This document shows positions 33,603-42,051 of a stretch of DNA of 64,000 nt, piece by piece (the stretch's first letter is position 1; every line of letters starts with the position of its first letter). The notes below the pieces were generated by a model, which had not been told where the DNA came from, searched no databases, and saw only the letters and a program-made list of their open reading frames with translations. Position numbers and translations under genes: made by a program. The stretch spans positions 1 through 64,000 of the forward strand of contig CAJTPB010000002.1 of NCBI GenBank assembly GCA_910578065.1, read 5' to 3'. The stretch comes from an uncultured Christensenella sp. GTDB taxonomy: Bacteria > Bacillota > Clostridia > Christensenellales > Borkfalkiaceae.

Positions 33603-34883
33603 ATGGATACCAAGGTTTTTACCGATAAAGTGAAAATAACCGTAAAAGCGGGCGACGGCGGCGACGGCATGAATTCCTTCAAAGCGTTTAAGGGCAAGCC
33701 CGCCTGCGGGCCGGACGGCGGCGACGGCGGCGACGGCGGAAACGTTTACTTCCTCGGCGATAAGGATATGAACGATTTGCTTTCTTTCCGCTTTACTTCT
33801 AAATACGCGGCGGAAAACGGCGAGCGCGGGGGCTCGAACAAGTGCTTCGGCAAACGGGGCGCGGACGTTGTAATTAAAGTGCCCTGCGGCACCGTCGTGC
33901 GCGATTACGAAAGCGGAAAGGTCATCTGCGACGTATTTTCAGACGGAGAGAAAATATTGCTTTTGGAAGGAGGACGGGGCGGAAAAGGCAACGTTCGCTT
34001 TACCACGGCGCGCAGGCATGCGCCCAACTTTGCGCAAAAGGGCGCAAAGGTAAAAGCGCATACCGTAATTTTGGAAATGAAGGTGATCGCAGACGTAGGG
34101 CTTGTAGGCTTTCCCAACGTGGGCAAAAGCACGCTGCTTTCTAAAATTTCGGCGGCGAAGCCGAAAATCGCAGACTATCACTTTACCACCCTTTCGCCCA
34201 ATTTGGGCGTGGTGCGCTGTTACGAAAAAACATTCGTTGCGGCGGATATCCCCGGGCTGATCGAAGGCGCGGCGCAGGGGGCGGGATTAGGGCACGACTT
34301 TTTGCGCCATATCGAACGCACGCGCATGCTCTGCCACGTGGTGGATATTTCGGGTATGGAAGGACGCGATCCATTGGAAGATTTCCAAAAAATCAATGCG
34401 GAACTGAAATCGTATTCCCAAACGCTTGCCGCTTTGCCGCAGGTGATCGCGCTGAATAAATGCGACTGTTTCGGCGCGGAAGAAAACGAAAAGAAGTTCC
34501 GTAAAAAGTACGGAAAAAAGTATAAGATCTTTTCCATCGCCGCGCTCGCGGGCGAAGGGCTTGCGGAACTGGTAACCGAACTTAGCGCGGTGTTGGAAAC
34601 GCTTCCGCCCGTTCAGCCCATTCCGCGCGACGAAGCGTTCGAATTCGATCAAAACGACAATACGCAGTTCGAAATTTTCCGCGACGAAACGGGCGCGTTC
34701 GTCGTTGTGGGCGGTTTGGTCGATCTGCTTTGCCGCAACGTTGTGCTGAACAATCCCGATTCCATGCAGTATTTTCAGCGGGTATTAAAACTGCGCGGGG
34801 TGATCAAACAGTTGCAGGCGATGGGCTGTAAAGAGGGGGATACCGTCGTCGTGGGCGACGTGGAATTCGACTTCGTACTGTAA
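33603..34883 (+). CDS. obgE: GTPase ObgE (CgtA)
   Basis: 426 residues. Essential GTPase that acts in late 50S assembly and stress signalling. The glycine-rich Obg domain (KAGDGGDGMNSFKAF, PDGGDGGDGGNVYF) is followed by the G domain with GFPNVGKSTLLSKIS, DIPGLIEGA and NKCD, then a C-terminal OCT domain. The start ATG 33603 fits the family. No Shine-Dalgarno is present, and the promoter is so close that the mRNA should be leaderless. Next to yhbY, another ribosome assembly factor. Confidence 0.96.
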   Translation: MDTKVFTDKVKITVKAGDGGDGMNSFKAFKGKPACGPDGGDGGDGGNVYFLGDKDMNDLLSFRFTSKYAAENGERGGSNKCFGKRGADVVIKVPCGTVVRDYESGKVICDVFSDGEKILLLEGGRGGKGNVRFTTARRHAPNFAQKGAKVKAHTVILEMKVIADVGLVGFPNVGKSTLLSKISAAKPKIADYHFTTLSPNLGVVRCYEKTFVAADIPGLIEGAAQGAGLGHDFLRHIERTRMLCHVVDISGMEGRDPLEDFQKINAELKSYSQTLAALPQVIALNKCDCFGAEENEKKFRKKYGKKYKIFSIAALAGEGLAELVTELSAVLETLPPVQPIPRDEAFEFDQNDNTQFEIFRDETGAFVVVGGLVDLLCRNVVLNNPDSMQYFQRVLKLRGVIKQLQAMGCKEGDTVVVGDVEFDFVL

Positions 34884-34899
34884 ACGGATGGGGAGAAAT

Positions 34900-36393
34900 A
34901 TGGAACGACAGACGAGGGCGTTTTTTTACGATTATAAATATTACTTGTTTCCCGACGACTGCGCTGCGATCGAAGAGCTGAAAGAAAAAGAAACGGTCGT
35001 TGTAAAGCGTTTGAAAGAGGAACGCTGCATGGCGCCCGATTTTATATACGAAAGCATAGCGGAAGAAACGCTGAAAATCGAAGCGCCGAACAGGTTGTTC
35101 GAAGTATTCGTAAATCTTTATTCGGCGGAAGAATACGATGCAATTTTATCCCGCCATATCGATAGGGTGTGCCCCGGGTGCGAGCGGTATATTCCGGACG
35201 GCGATCCGCGCGATCCTGCTCCCGGCGGGATGGAAGGGCACCATAGGGAAATGTCCCTTTCTGGAATTTGTTACGAACGGGAAAGCGAAGAAGACGCTTG
35301 GGATTTTGCGGACTGCGTCAATTTCTTTTGGTATCGAATGGCAGAGCGCACGGAAGAGCTTGCAAAGTGCATTCGCGCAGGGAAACATAAAAAGTTGAAC
35401 GAGATCGTCAACGACGAACTTACCAAATTTTTTCTGCCCGTAACAGTTTTCGGTGCGGAAAACGGGGGCAGGTACAGCTTGACGTTTGCCGCCGATTACG
35501 ATCACGTTCCGTTGATACGCTTGCTGTTTATGTATTTTGCGGACTGCGCCTCGCAGGAAAAAAGCGAAATGAAACAGGCGGGCTGGACGGTGTTTCCCTG
35601 CCGCGAAAAGGGGATTTTCCGATATACGGGCAAGACGAACATAAAAGACGTTTCGGCGCGCCTTGTCGCTTGCGGCAATCCCGAATGTTTGGATTTGGAA
35701 GTGTACGGCGCAAAACCGCTCGATGAAAAAAAGAGCCAAGCGTTGCTGCAAGACGTATACGATTATCTCTGCGAGCAGGCGGGCGAACGGGCGGTGCAAG
35801 CGGTGATTGCCGAATGCAGAATAGTTCCCGATGCGGCGGATATGCAGCCCGTTTGCGATCTGCCGCTTGTTTTGGAAGAAAAGTATCATACGCGTTCGGG
35901 AAAGGAACGGGAATATCCCGCTTCTTACTATTATGCGGTATCGCCGAACGGCGCGATCAAAAATCTTCCCTATCGCGGAAAGATCGCGGGAGGAGTTACC
36001 AAGTGCCCCGAAATGTCGTTTTTGCACAGTGAAGGGCTGGAAGACGCTTGGTGGCTGTCGCTTGCGGAATATTTTTATCTTTATATCCCGCATGCGCAAG
36101 AGGGAATGCTCGAAGCGGTTACTTATTATCTTTCCCATTCCGACCGCGTGCCCGAACCGCTGCGCGATCCCGAAGACTGCCGTTTAACGGGCGGGATTGT
36201 AGGCGTTGCCGCCTGCGGGGAACATGCGTTTATCGTCGACGGCATGTCGGCGAGCGAAAAAAGATTATTCCGTTTACTGCGCACGATCGCGCCCGTGCTG
36301 CAATCGTGCGGGGCAAAGGCGGTATACGTGAAAGAGGGCGGCGTTTCCGTTTACGAATGCGGTTACGAATTTACGCCGCTCGAAAGCGAATAA
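34900..36393 (+). CDS. hypothetical protein, unknown family
   Basis: About 497 residues, soluble, acidic, rich in Cys, Tyr and Glu. A possible metal-binding CPGCERY occurs near residue 90 and an isolated GGMEGHHREMS near 107. I recognise no catalytic domain, TM segment or signal peptide. The start at 34900 has GGAG only 4 nt away; an ATG at 34888 is the alternative. It sits between obgE and yhbY in a tight run, so it is likely co-transcribed with these ribosome assembly genes. Confidence 0.6.
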   Translation: MERQTRAFFYDYKYYLFPDDCAAIEELKEKETVVVKRLKEERCMAPDFIYESIAEETLKIEAPNRLFEVFVNLYSAEEYDAILSRHIDRVCPGCERYIPDGDPRDPAPGGMEGHHREMSLSGICYERESEEDAWDFADCVNFFWYRMAERTEELAKCIRAGKHKKLNEIVNDELTKFFLPVTVFGAENGGRYSLTFAADYDHVPLIRLLFMYFADCASQEKSEMKQAGWTVFPCREKGIFRYTGKTNIKDVSARLVACGNPECLDLEVYGAKPLDEKKSQALLQDVYDYLCEQAGERAVQAVIAECRIVPDAADMQPVCDLPLVLEEKYHTRSGKEREYPASYYYAVSPNGAIKNLPYRGKIAGGVTKCPEMSFLHSEGLEDAWWLSLAEYFYLYIPHAQEGMLEAVTYYLSHSDRVPEPLRDPEDCRLTGGIVGVAACGEHAFIVDGMSASEKRLFRLLRTIAPVLQSCGAKAVYVKEGGVSVYECGYEFTPLESE

Positions 36394-36413
36394 AATTCAA
36401 ATAGGAGCAAGTT

Positions 36414-36704
36414 ATGACGAGTAAAGAAAGAAGCCGTTTAAAATCGATGGCAAACGGATTGCAGCCCGTAACGCAAATCGGCAAGGGCGGGCTTTCGGAT
36501 AATTTGATCGAGGCGCTATCCGAAGCGTTGGAAGCGCGCGAACTGATCAAGGTGAATATTTTGGAAACGGCGGATTCGGATGCGGACAACGTAGCGCAAA
36601 ACGCCGCAGACCTATTGGGCGCGCAGGTGGTTGCGGTGATCGGCAGAAAGGCGATTTTTTACCGCCGTTCTTCTAAAAAAGAGTTTCAGCATATCGTCTT
36701 TTAA
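36414..36704 (+). CDS. yhbY: YhbY family RNA-binding protein
   Basis: 96-residue CRS1-YhbY (CRM) domain protein linked to 50S assembly. RSRLKSMANGLQP, IGKGGLSDNLIEALSEAL and VVAVIGRKAIFYR are conserved blocks. AGGAGCAAG before the ATG. Its stop overlaps the stop of the convergent 105-aa gene. Confidence 0.92.
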   Translation: MTSKERSRLKSMANGLQPVTQIGKGGLSDNLIEALSEALEARELIKVNILETADSDADNVAQNAADLLGAQVVAVIGRKAIFYRRSSKKEFQHIVF

Positions 36705-37018
36705 CCGTTTACAGCGGTTTTTTGCGGATCGCATGCGGAAAGGATCTTCGCCATGCGCTTTATCGTAACCTGATCTAACCCGATCAGGTTTTTTTCCAGC
36801 TTCGTTCCGTCTGCGGTTTGCGCGTATTCGATCCATTCCGCATGGTAACTTCTTGCGGCGTTGTACGCCGCGATCCTGGTCGGATACGTATTCGCCTTTT
36901 TCCAAGCCAAGTGCGATTTGTCCGCCTTTTCGTAATATGCGTACGAAATAAACCAAGCTAACCCCATGCGGGCAAGTTTTTCTCCTCCGCGAACGCCGAA
37001 CGCGTGATTTTTTGCCAT
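36701..37018 (-). CDS. hypothetical protein, 105 aa
   Basis: Soluble, basic, Tyr/Ala-rich protein of unknown family. GGAGGAC is well placed before the ATG at 37018; a longer in-frame ORF to 37228 is not supported. The middle (AWFISYAYYEKADKSHLAW) looks helical. The C-terminus overlaps yhbY by 4 nt, tail to tail, with no room for a terminator. Confidence 0.55.
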   Translation of the reverse strand: MAKNHAFGVRGGEKLARMGLAWFISYAYYEKADKSHLAWKKANTYPTRIAAYNAARSYHAEWIEYAQTADGTKLEKNLIGLDQVTIKRMAKILSACDPQKTAVNG

Positions 37019-37135
37019 AACGTCCTCCTTGATCCGTTTGTATTTTATCATAGTTCGGGTGTAAGGTATTGGAGGATCAAATAAAATTATGGCGAAAAAG
37101 GGATCGAAATATTTTAAAAAATGCGGACAACCCTC

Positions 37136-37164
37136 TTGTAATTTTTTGGAAACTGTGATAAAAT
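37136..37164 (+). promoter_or_regulatory. promoter of the NifU-like/GGGtGRT operon
   Basis: TTGTAA, 17 nt, TAAAAT, with a leader of about 45 nt to a TGGAGGA ribosome site. Confidence 0.75.
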
Positions 37165-37215
37165 AATACCGAACTGTTCCTAATCGGAAAAAGTAATTTT
37201 TATGGAGGATATCAA

Positions 37216-37917
37216 ATGCAATATTCACGTGAAGTAGAAGAGATGTGTTGCGTTGCGAAGGGTCCTAAACACGATCCCGCTCCCATTCCCGAAGAGGGAA
37301 AATGGATTTGCGCAAAACAGATCACCGACATCAGCGGATTCACCCACGGCGTGGGTTGGTGCGCTCCCCAACAGGGCGCGTGCAAACTTTCGCTGAACGT
37401 TAAGGGGGGCGTGATTCAAGAAGCGCTCGTCGAAACGATCGGCTGTTCGGGTATGACCCATTCGGCGGCGATGGCGGCGGAAATTCTTCCCCACAAAACC
37501 ATTTTAGAGGCGCTGAACACCGACCTCGTTTGCGATGCGATTAACACCGCAATGAGAGAGTTGTTCCTGCAAATCGTTTACGGCAGAACGCAGTCTGCAT
37601 TCTCCGACGACGGGCTTACCGTCGGCGCGGGATTGGAAGATTTGGGCAAAGGGCTTCGCTCGCAGGTGGGCACCATGTACGGCACCGCGCTGAAAGGGGT
37701 TCGTTACCTCGAAATGGCGGAAGGGTACGTTACCCGTCTTGCGCTCGATAAAGACAGTCAAGTCATCGGTTACGAATTCGTTTCCCTCGGCAAAATGACC
37801 GACTTTATCAAAAAGGGCATGCAACCCAACGAAGCGTGGACGAAGGCGATGGGGCACTACGGCAGATTCGGCGAAGAACAGGGCGCGGTGAAGTACATCG
37901 ACCCTCGTAAGGAATAA
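37216..37917 (+). CDS. NifU/IscU-like iron-sulfur scaffold-type protein
   Basis: 233 residues. The first 200 show IscU-like features: a Cys in GVIQEALVETIGCSGMTHS and more Cys at CAPQQGACK, which could bind an Fe-S cluster or zinc. Databases name such proteins iron-sulfur cluster assembly scaffold proteins, but no role has been shown to my knowledge. It precedes the GGGtGRT gene by 11 nt, a stable pair in many Clostridia. TGGAGGA upstream. Confidence 0.75.
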   Translation: MQYSREVEEMCCVAKGPKHDPAPIPEEGKWICAKQITDISGFTHGVGWCAPQQGACKLSLNVKGGVIQEALVETIGCSGMTHSAAMAAEILPHKTILEALNTDLVCDAINTAMRELFLQIVYGRTQSAFSDDGLTVGAGLEDLGKGLRSQVGTMYGTALKGVRYLEMAEGYVTRLALDKDSQVIGYEFVSLGKMTDFIKKGMQPNEAWTKAMGHYGRFGEEQGAVKYIDPRKE

Positions 37918-37928
37918 GGAGGCGCGGT

Positions 37929-38930
37929 ATGGCTTTGTTTGAAGGTTATGAAAGAAGAGTAGACAAAATTACCAAAGTACTCAAAGAATACGGGATATCC
38001 TCCATCGAAGAGTGCAAAGACATCTGCCTTGCAAAAGGGGTGGATTGCGATAAAATCGTGCGCGGCACGCAGCCCATCTGTTTCGAAAACGCCGTTTGGG
38101 CGTATACGGTAGGCGCGGCGATCGCCATTAAAAAGGGTTGCAAAAAGGCTGCCGACGCGGCTGCGGCGATCGGTATCGGCTTGCAGTCGTTCTGCATTCC
38201 CGGTTCGGTTGCGGAAAACAGACAGGTAGGTTTGGGACACGGCAATTTGGGCAAAATGCTCCTTTCCGAAGAAACGGATTGCTTCTGCTTCCTCGCGGGG
38301 CACGAATCGTTCGCGGCGGCGGAAGGCGCGATTTCCATCGCGATGAACGCAAACAAGGTAAGAAAGCAGCCCCTGCGCGTTATTTTGAACGGTTTGGGAA
38401 AAGACGCGGCGATGATTATTTCGCGCATTAACGGATTCACCTATTGCGAAACGGTGTTTGATCCTTACACCGAAACGGTTAAGGTGACCGAACGCGTTCC
38501 CTATTCGGACGGACCGCGCGCAAAGGTAAACTGCTACGGCGCGGATAACGTTCCCGAAGGCGTTGCGATTATGAAGCTGGAAAAAGTAGGCGTTTCCATT
38601 ACGGGAAATTCTACCAACCCCACGCGCTTCCAGCACCCCGTTGCAGGCACGTATAAAAAATGGTGCGTCGAAAACGGCGTGCAATACTTCTCGGTTGCGT
38701 CGGGCGGCGGCACGGGCAGAACGCTCCACCCCGACAACATGGCGGCAGGTCCTTCCTCTTACGGTATGACGGATACGATGGGCAGAATGCACTCGGACGC
38801 GCAGTTCGCAGGTTCTTCTTCCGTACCCGCTCACGTAGAAATGATGGGCTTAATCGGTATGGGCAACAACCCCATGGTCGGCGCGACGGTCGCCGTTGCG
38901 GTTGCCGTTCAAGAGGGCATGAGCAAATAA
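37929..38930 (+). CDS. GGGtGRT protein
   Basis: 333 residues. The naming motif is SGGGTGRTLHPDN near residue 258. The protein is also rich in conserved Gly and Ala (PMVGATVAVAVAVQEGMSK at the end), has Cys pairs near residues 30-57, and lacks a signal peptide. Known as a widely distributed protein of unknown function with an upstream NifU-like partner. AGGAGG precedes the ATG. Terminator follows. Confidence 0.85.
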   Translation: MALFEGYERRVDKITKVLKEYGISSIEECKDICLAKGVDCDKIVRGTQPICFENAVWAYTVGAAIAIKKGCKKAADAAAAIGIGLQSFCIPGSVAENRQVGLGHGNLGKMLLSEETDCFCFLAGHESFAAAEGAISIAMNANKVRKQPLRVILNGLGKDAAMIISRINGFTYCETVFDPYTETVKVTERVPYSDGPRAKVNCYGADNVPEGVAIMKLEKVGVSITGNSTNPTRFQHPVAGTYKKWCVENGVQYFSVASGGGTGRTLHPDNMAAGPSSYGMTDTMGRMHSDAQFAGSSSVPAHVEMMGLIGMGNNPMVGATVAVAVAVQEGMSK

Positions 38931-38947
38931 ATAAGTTGAAAACAGAA

Positions 38948-38982
38948 AAAAAGATTCCGCAATTTTCTGCGGAATCTTTTTT
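38948..38982 (+). terminator. GGGtGRT operon terminator
   Basis: AAAAGATTCCGCA and TGCGGAATCTTTT form a strong stem, followed by a T run. Confidence 0.88.
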
Positions 38983-39162
38983 AATAAAAGTCAAGCAATT
39001 TGATAGGATCCTTTTGCGATTTCGGTACGATTTGAAAAATAAGTTTGTTCGTAATTGTGTAATAATCAAATATATTGCTATTTGCCGTAATGCTTGGTGC
39101 CGGAAGTTTGTTTATATGATAGAATCGTAAATGCGCTCAAACAAATCAATACGAAATAACAC

Positions 39163-39199
39163 AAACGCCCCCGACGCTTTTTCAGCGTCGGGGGCGTTT
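39163..39199. terminator. terminator at the 3' end of the PLC-like gene
   Basis: A 16-bp stem AAACGCCCCCGACGCT / AGCGTCGGGGGCGTTT with a short T-rich loop, next to the minus-strand stop at 39205. The 180 nt between this and 38982 show no gene. Confidence 0.85.
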
Positions 39200-39204
39200 A
39201 AAAA

Positions 39205-40089
39205 TTATTCTTCCTTTCCCGAATGGAAACTTAGGTTAAATGGGGTTTTGGGCAGCGGTTCGCCTGACTTTAAGCAGTTGCAAAACAGCTCCGCGAGCCG
39301 TGCGGATTCATTTACGGCAATGTCGAACAGTTCGTCTGCGCTTTGTGCTTTGCCTTCCGTAAATTCGGCAAACTCGCTTCCGTACAAAAACCGCTTTTCC
39401 GGGGTGCGAGAGGGAAACAGGCGGGAAAAGCGCGGCTTTGCGCCGAAAAAATCTTCCGCCTTTTTCCAGCCTCTTTGGGAGGAATAACATTCTCCGTGAA
39501 AAAAGTTTAAATAACCGCCGAACAGTTTCAGCATAGATGAAAATCCGTTTTGCGAAAGCGCCGTTCCGTTGATCCGCGCAAACGCAAACGAGAAAAGCAG
39601 ATACAGTACGCCGTCGTCTGCAATGCGCTTTACCGAAAAAGGAAAGGTATAGTCTTCCGCTTCTCGGCCGCGCTTTTCGCGCAGAAAATAAACGTCCCAG
39701 TCGTTTTCGATTTTTTGGTGCAAAAATCCCTCGCCGCCGTGCGCTTCGAGATAAGCGTAAACAAAGGGGTGGAACGCGACGTCTGCGCAGTAGTGGGTCA
39801 AATATCCGTAAATGTAGGCGGCGGCTTTTTCCCTTGCCTCTCCGCGGAAAAAATCTCCGCGCAATAAATCGTAAAAGGCACGGAATACCGCATAGCGGTG
39901 CTTGCGGTGCAAAAGTCTGCCGAGGTTGTTTTCTTTCCCCGAAAGCACGCGGTAAAAAAACAGCAAGTCGGGACCTTGCGCGCCCAAAAAGTAGTATGCG
40001 CGCGCTTCCGAAATAGCGGAAAGAGCTTCGGGCGGAAACGACTGTTCCGCGTATTCGGCGATCAGTTGGTGCGTAATGCAAGAAGGCAT
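39205..40089 (-). CDS. zinc-dependent phospholipase C-like protein
   Basis: 294 residues. Resembles the alpha-toxin/PLC N-terminal family (PF00882-like): SCITHQLIAE near the start, LGAQGPDLLFFYR, HKRHR-type segment, and YGYLTHYCADVAFHPFVYAYLE, whose His and Asp residues could bind three zinc ions. No signal peptide, so it may act inside the cell. GGGAGTAA precedes the ATG. Substrate unknown. Confidence 0.75.
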   Translation of the reverse strand: MPSCITHQLIAEYAEQSFPPEALSAISEARAYYFLGAQGPDLLFFYRVLSGKENNLGRLLHRKHRYAVFRAFYDLLRGDFFRGEAREKAAAYIYGYLTHYCADVAFHPFVYAYLEAHGGEGFLHQKIENDWDVYFLREKRGREAEDYTFPFSVKRIADDGVLYLLFSFAFARINGTALSQNGFSSMLKLFGGYLNFFHGECYSSQRGWKKAEDFFGAKPRFSRLFPSRTPEKRFLYGSEFAEFTEGKAQSADELFDIAVNESARLAELFCNCLKSGEPLPKTPFNLSFHSGKEE

Positions 40090-40137
40090 AATGTTACTCC
40101 CGTTAATACATTATTATACACAGTTCAAATAAAATTA

Positions 40138-40166
40138 AACCGCGCGTTTTGCATGCGCGGTTTTTT
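40138..40166. terminator. terminator hairpin
   Basis: AAACCGCGCG pairs with GCGCGGTTT, with T run on the plus strand and a T-rich tail on the minus strand, downstream of the DUF1275-GNAT gene. Confidence 0.75.
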
Positions 40167-40187
40167 ATTATATGACGTTATGTTTGA

Positions 40188-41327
40188 TTATGTGCGGGTC
40201 AGCTTCATGGGGGTGTATATAATTCCGTCTTTTTGTTGCTCTTCGTCTGTCGCGGCAAATCCGAACTTTTCGTAAACGGGTTTTCCGTAACGCGAAGCGT
40301 TTACCGTAATTTCCCCCGCGGAAATTTTATTTAAAATCGCGCGCATCAACGCGCCGCCGTATCCTTTTCCTTGCTGTCCGCACCGCACGAAAAACGCGCG
40401 GATATGAGTTCCGCTTACGGCAAGCACGCCTTGCAGAGCGTTTTCGTCGAATACGCCGTAAAATTCCGCTTCCTTTTCCAAACCGCTTTCGAATAAAAAT
40501 TTACGGTATGTTTCTTTTCCTTCTTCTGTATAGTCCGGCGCGATAAAGCGGGTAAACGTTTCGAAGATCAGTTCTTTCGCCGCGGGGATTTCCTCTTTTG
40601 TAAGCGTACGCACCGCGTATGCCGTGCGCAGCAGTTTTTTGCGCGGGCGCTGTGAAAATACAAGCGCAAAGAGGGGAACGGACAGTATCGCCGCTGCGAA
40701 GAATGCGGATTTTTCCCAAAAGGCTTCCGCGGCAAAATATCCTCCGCATACGCCCGCCATAAATCCGAAAATGATCAAAAAGTAGCGCAAGGCGTTTAAA
40801 AAGGGCTTTGCCGTTTTGTCGGCAAACGAGCGGAACAGCTGTTCGGTCGCCGCGCGCAGGTTTCCCGTGCAGAACGCGGTGGCGATCGCCATGCCTTCCA
40901 TACGGCGGAAGTTATCGTATTGGATTGCCGCGACAAAGGAAATGACGGCGTTTACAAGCGCGTCGGGCGCGGAAGCGGGAATAAACCCCACGGCGCACAG
41001 CAGGGCGATTTCGGCAATCAAAATAACGCCGTGCCCGCCGAAGTCATTTCCGCGCTTTTTTCCGAGCAAAAGAAGCAGCTGGCTTGAAAACACGCCAAGG
41101 CAGAATACGAGCACGGGGAACAAATAGCGCAGGGCGGAAAATCCGTCGCCGCGCGCAAGCCCGATTACGAGCAGGATAAGGTTTCCCGTCTGCGCGTTCG
41201 CGAACACGCCGCCGCGCGTTAAAAAGGTGTACGCATCTAAAAATCCCCCTACAAAGCAGAGGAAGAATCCGAATTCCGCCCATTCGTAAACGGGCAGGCG
41301 TTTTAATTTGCGTTTGAAATAGTTCAT
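40188..41327 (-). CDS. DUF1275 (YoaK-like) membrane protein fused to GNAT acetyltransferase
   Basis: 379 residues. An N-terminal DUF1275 domain of six TM helices (about residues 18-225, with FVGGFLDAYTFLTRGGVFANAQTGNLIL and the second half FCTGNLRAATEQ, in part) is joined to a C-terminal GNAT domain (about 235-379) with AFFVRCGQQGKGYGGALMRAIL as the acetyl-CoA loop. The ATG at 41327 is 7 nt after a TACAAT -10, so the transcript should be leaderless; an upstream in-frame TTG coincides with the -35. Function unknown. Confidence 0.82.
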   Translation of the reverse strand: MNYFKRKLKRLPVYEWAEFGFFLCFVGGFLDAYTFLTRGGVFANAQTGNLILLVIGLARGDGFSALRYLFPVLVFCLGVFSSQLLLLLGKKRGNDFGGHGVILIAEIALLCAVGFIPASAPDALVNAVISFVAAIQYDNFRRMEGMAIATAFCTGNLRAATEQLFRSFADKTAKPFLNALRYFLIIFGFMAGVCGGYFAAEAFWEKSAFFAAAILSVPLFALVFSQRPRKKLLRTAYAVRTLTKEEIPAAKELIFETFTRFIAPDYTEEGKETYRKFLFESGLEKEAEFYGVFDENALQGVLAVSGTHIRAFFVRCGQQGKGYGGALMRAILNKISAGEITVNASRYGKPVYEKFGFAATDEEQQKDGIIYTPMKLTRT

Positions 41328-41334
41328 AAGCAAC

Positions 41335-41363
41335 ATTGTAGTGCGGGAAATTCCCTTTGTCAA
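41335..41363 (-). promoter_or_regulatory. promoter of DUF1275-GNAT, leaderless geometry
   Basis: On the minus strand TTGACA (41358-41363), 17 nt, TACAAT (41335-41340). Seven nt separate the -10 from the start codon. Confidence 0.82.
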
Positions 41364-41421
41364 ACGGAAAAAAGGGAAATAAAATCATGTAAAAATTTTT
41401 CAAAAAACAGGCATAAAACGT

Positions 41422-41450
41422 TTGACAATCCTTTTCCTTTTCTGTATTAT
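41422..41450 (+). promoter_or_regulatory. S10 ribosomal operon promoter
   Basis: TTGACA, 17 nt, TATTAT, 243 nt before rpsJ. Confidence 0.88.
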
Positions 41451-41456
41451 ATATCT

Positions 41457-41680
41457 GTTGCGCTATGGGCGTATTGGGTTGAAACGGGAAGTTACTGAAA
41501 AACCGAGGCGAGAAAGCCCCTCGACAGATAATTTCCGTGGACAATTGTAGGGGCATGACTCCTGCGACTAACCGAGGCTTTTGCGAGGAAACACCGCAAA
41601 ACACGCGTGTTTTTTTGATTGCAAAAACCTCGATACGCACGGATACGTTGACGCAAATTCAAATCAGTTAGTATAAAAAA
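41457..41680 (+). promoter_or_regulatory. structured S10 operon leader with attenuator-like fold
   Basis: The leader of about 230 nt can fold in two exclusive ways: TTTTGCG (41579-41585) may pair with CGCAAAA at 41595, or CGAGGcTTTTGC (41573-41584) may pair with GCAAAAaCCTCG (41621-41632). A short AAACACGCGTGTTTTTTT hairpin with T run at about 41600-41617 could terminate. This looks like control of the S10 operon, comparable to L4-type leaders in other bacteria. Confidence 0.6.
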
Positions 41681-41692
41681 GGAGTACTACAA

Positions 41693-41992
41693 ATGGCAGG
41701 TCAGAAAATCAGAATCAAGTTGGCGGCGTACGATCATGAATTGGTCGATCAGGCTGCAAGCCGCATTGTGGAAACGATGCAAAAGGGCGGAGCGAAAATT
41801 TCGGGGCCTATTCCCCTTCCTACCGAACGGGAGATCGTAACCATTCTTCGTTGCCCGCATAAATATAAGGATTCGCGCGAACAGTTCGAACTTAGAACGT
41901 ATAAGCGGATCATCGATATCTATTCCCCCAACGCGAAGCTGTTGGACAGTATCCACCTTCCCGCGGGCGTAGATATTAAAGTAAAACTGTAA
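41693..41992 (+). CDS. rpsJ: 30S ribosomal protein S10
   Basis: 99 residues, first gene of the superoperon. Protein of the 30S head that also serves as NusE in transcription antitermination. GQKIRIKLAAYDHELVDQ and GPIPLPTERE and RTYKRIIDIY are conserved. AAGGAG before the ATG. Preceded by the structured leader. Confidence 0.98.
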   Translation: MAGQKIRIKLAAYDHELVDQAASRIVETMQKGGAKISGPIPLPTEREIVTILRCPHKYKDSREQFELRTYKRIIDIYSPNAKLLDSIHLPAGVDIKVKL

Positions 41993-42051
41993 TTCAATAA
42001 TACTTGCAAATCAGGTATTGAGAAAATATTTTTAAGGAGTGAACTTTATCA

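Noticed and set aside
36701..37228. Longer version of the 105-aa gene
   Set aside because: The extension covers the promoter of the neighbouring operon, and GGAGGAC marks the start at 37018.
40113..40121. TTATACACA, a perfect DnaA box match, upstream of the PLC-like gene
   Set aside because: A single box without a cluster or AT-rich unwinding region; expected by chance in 64 kb.
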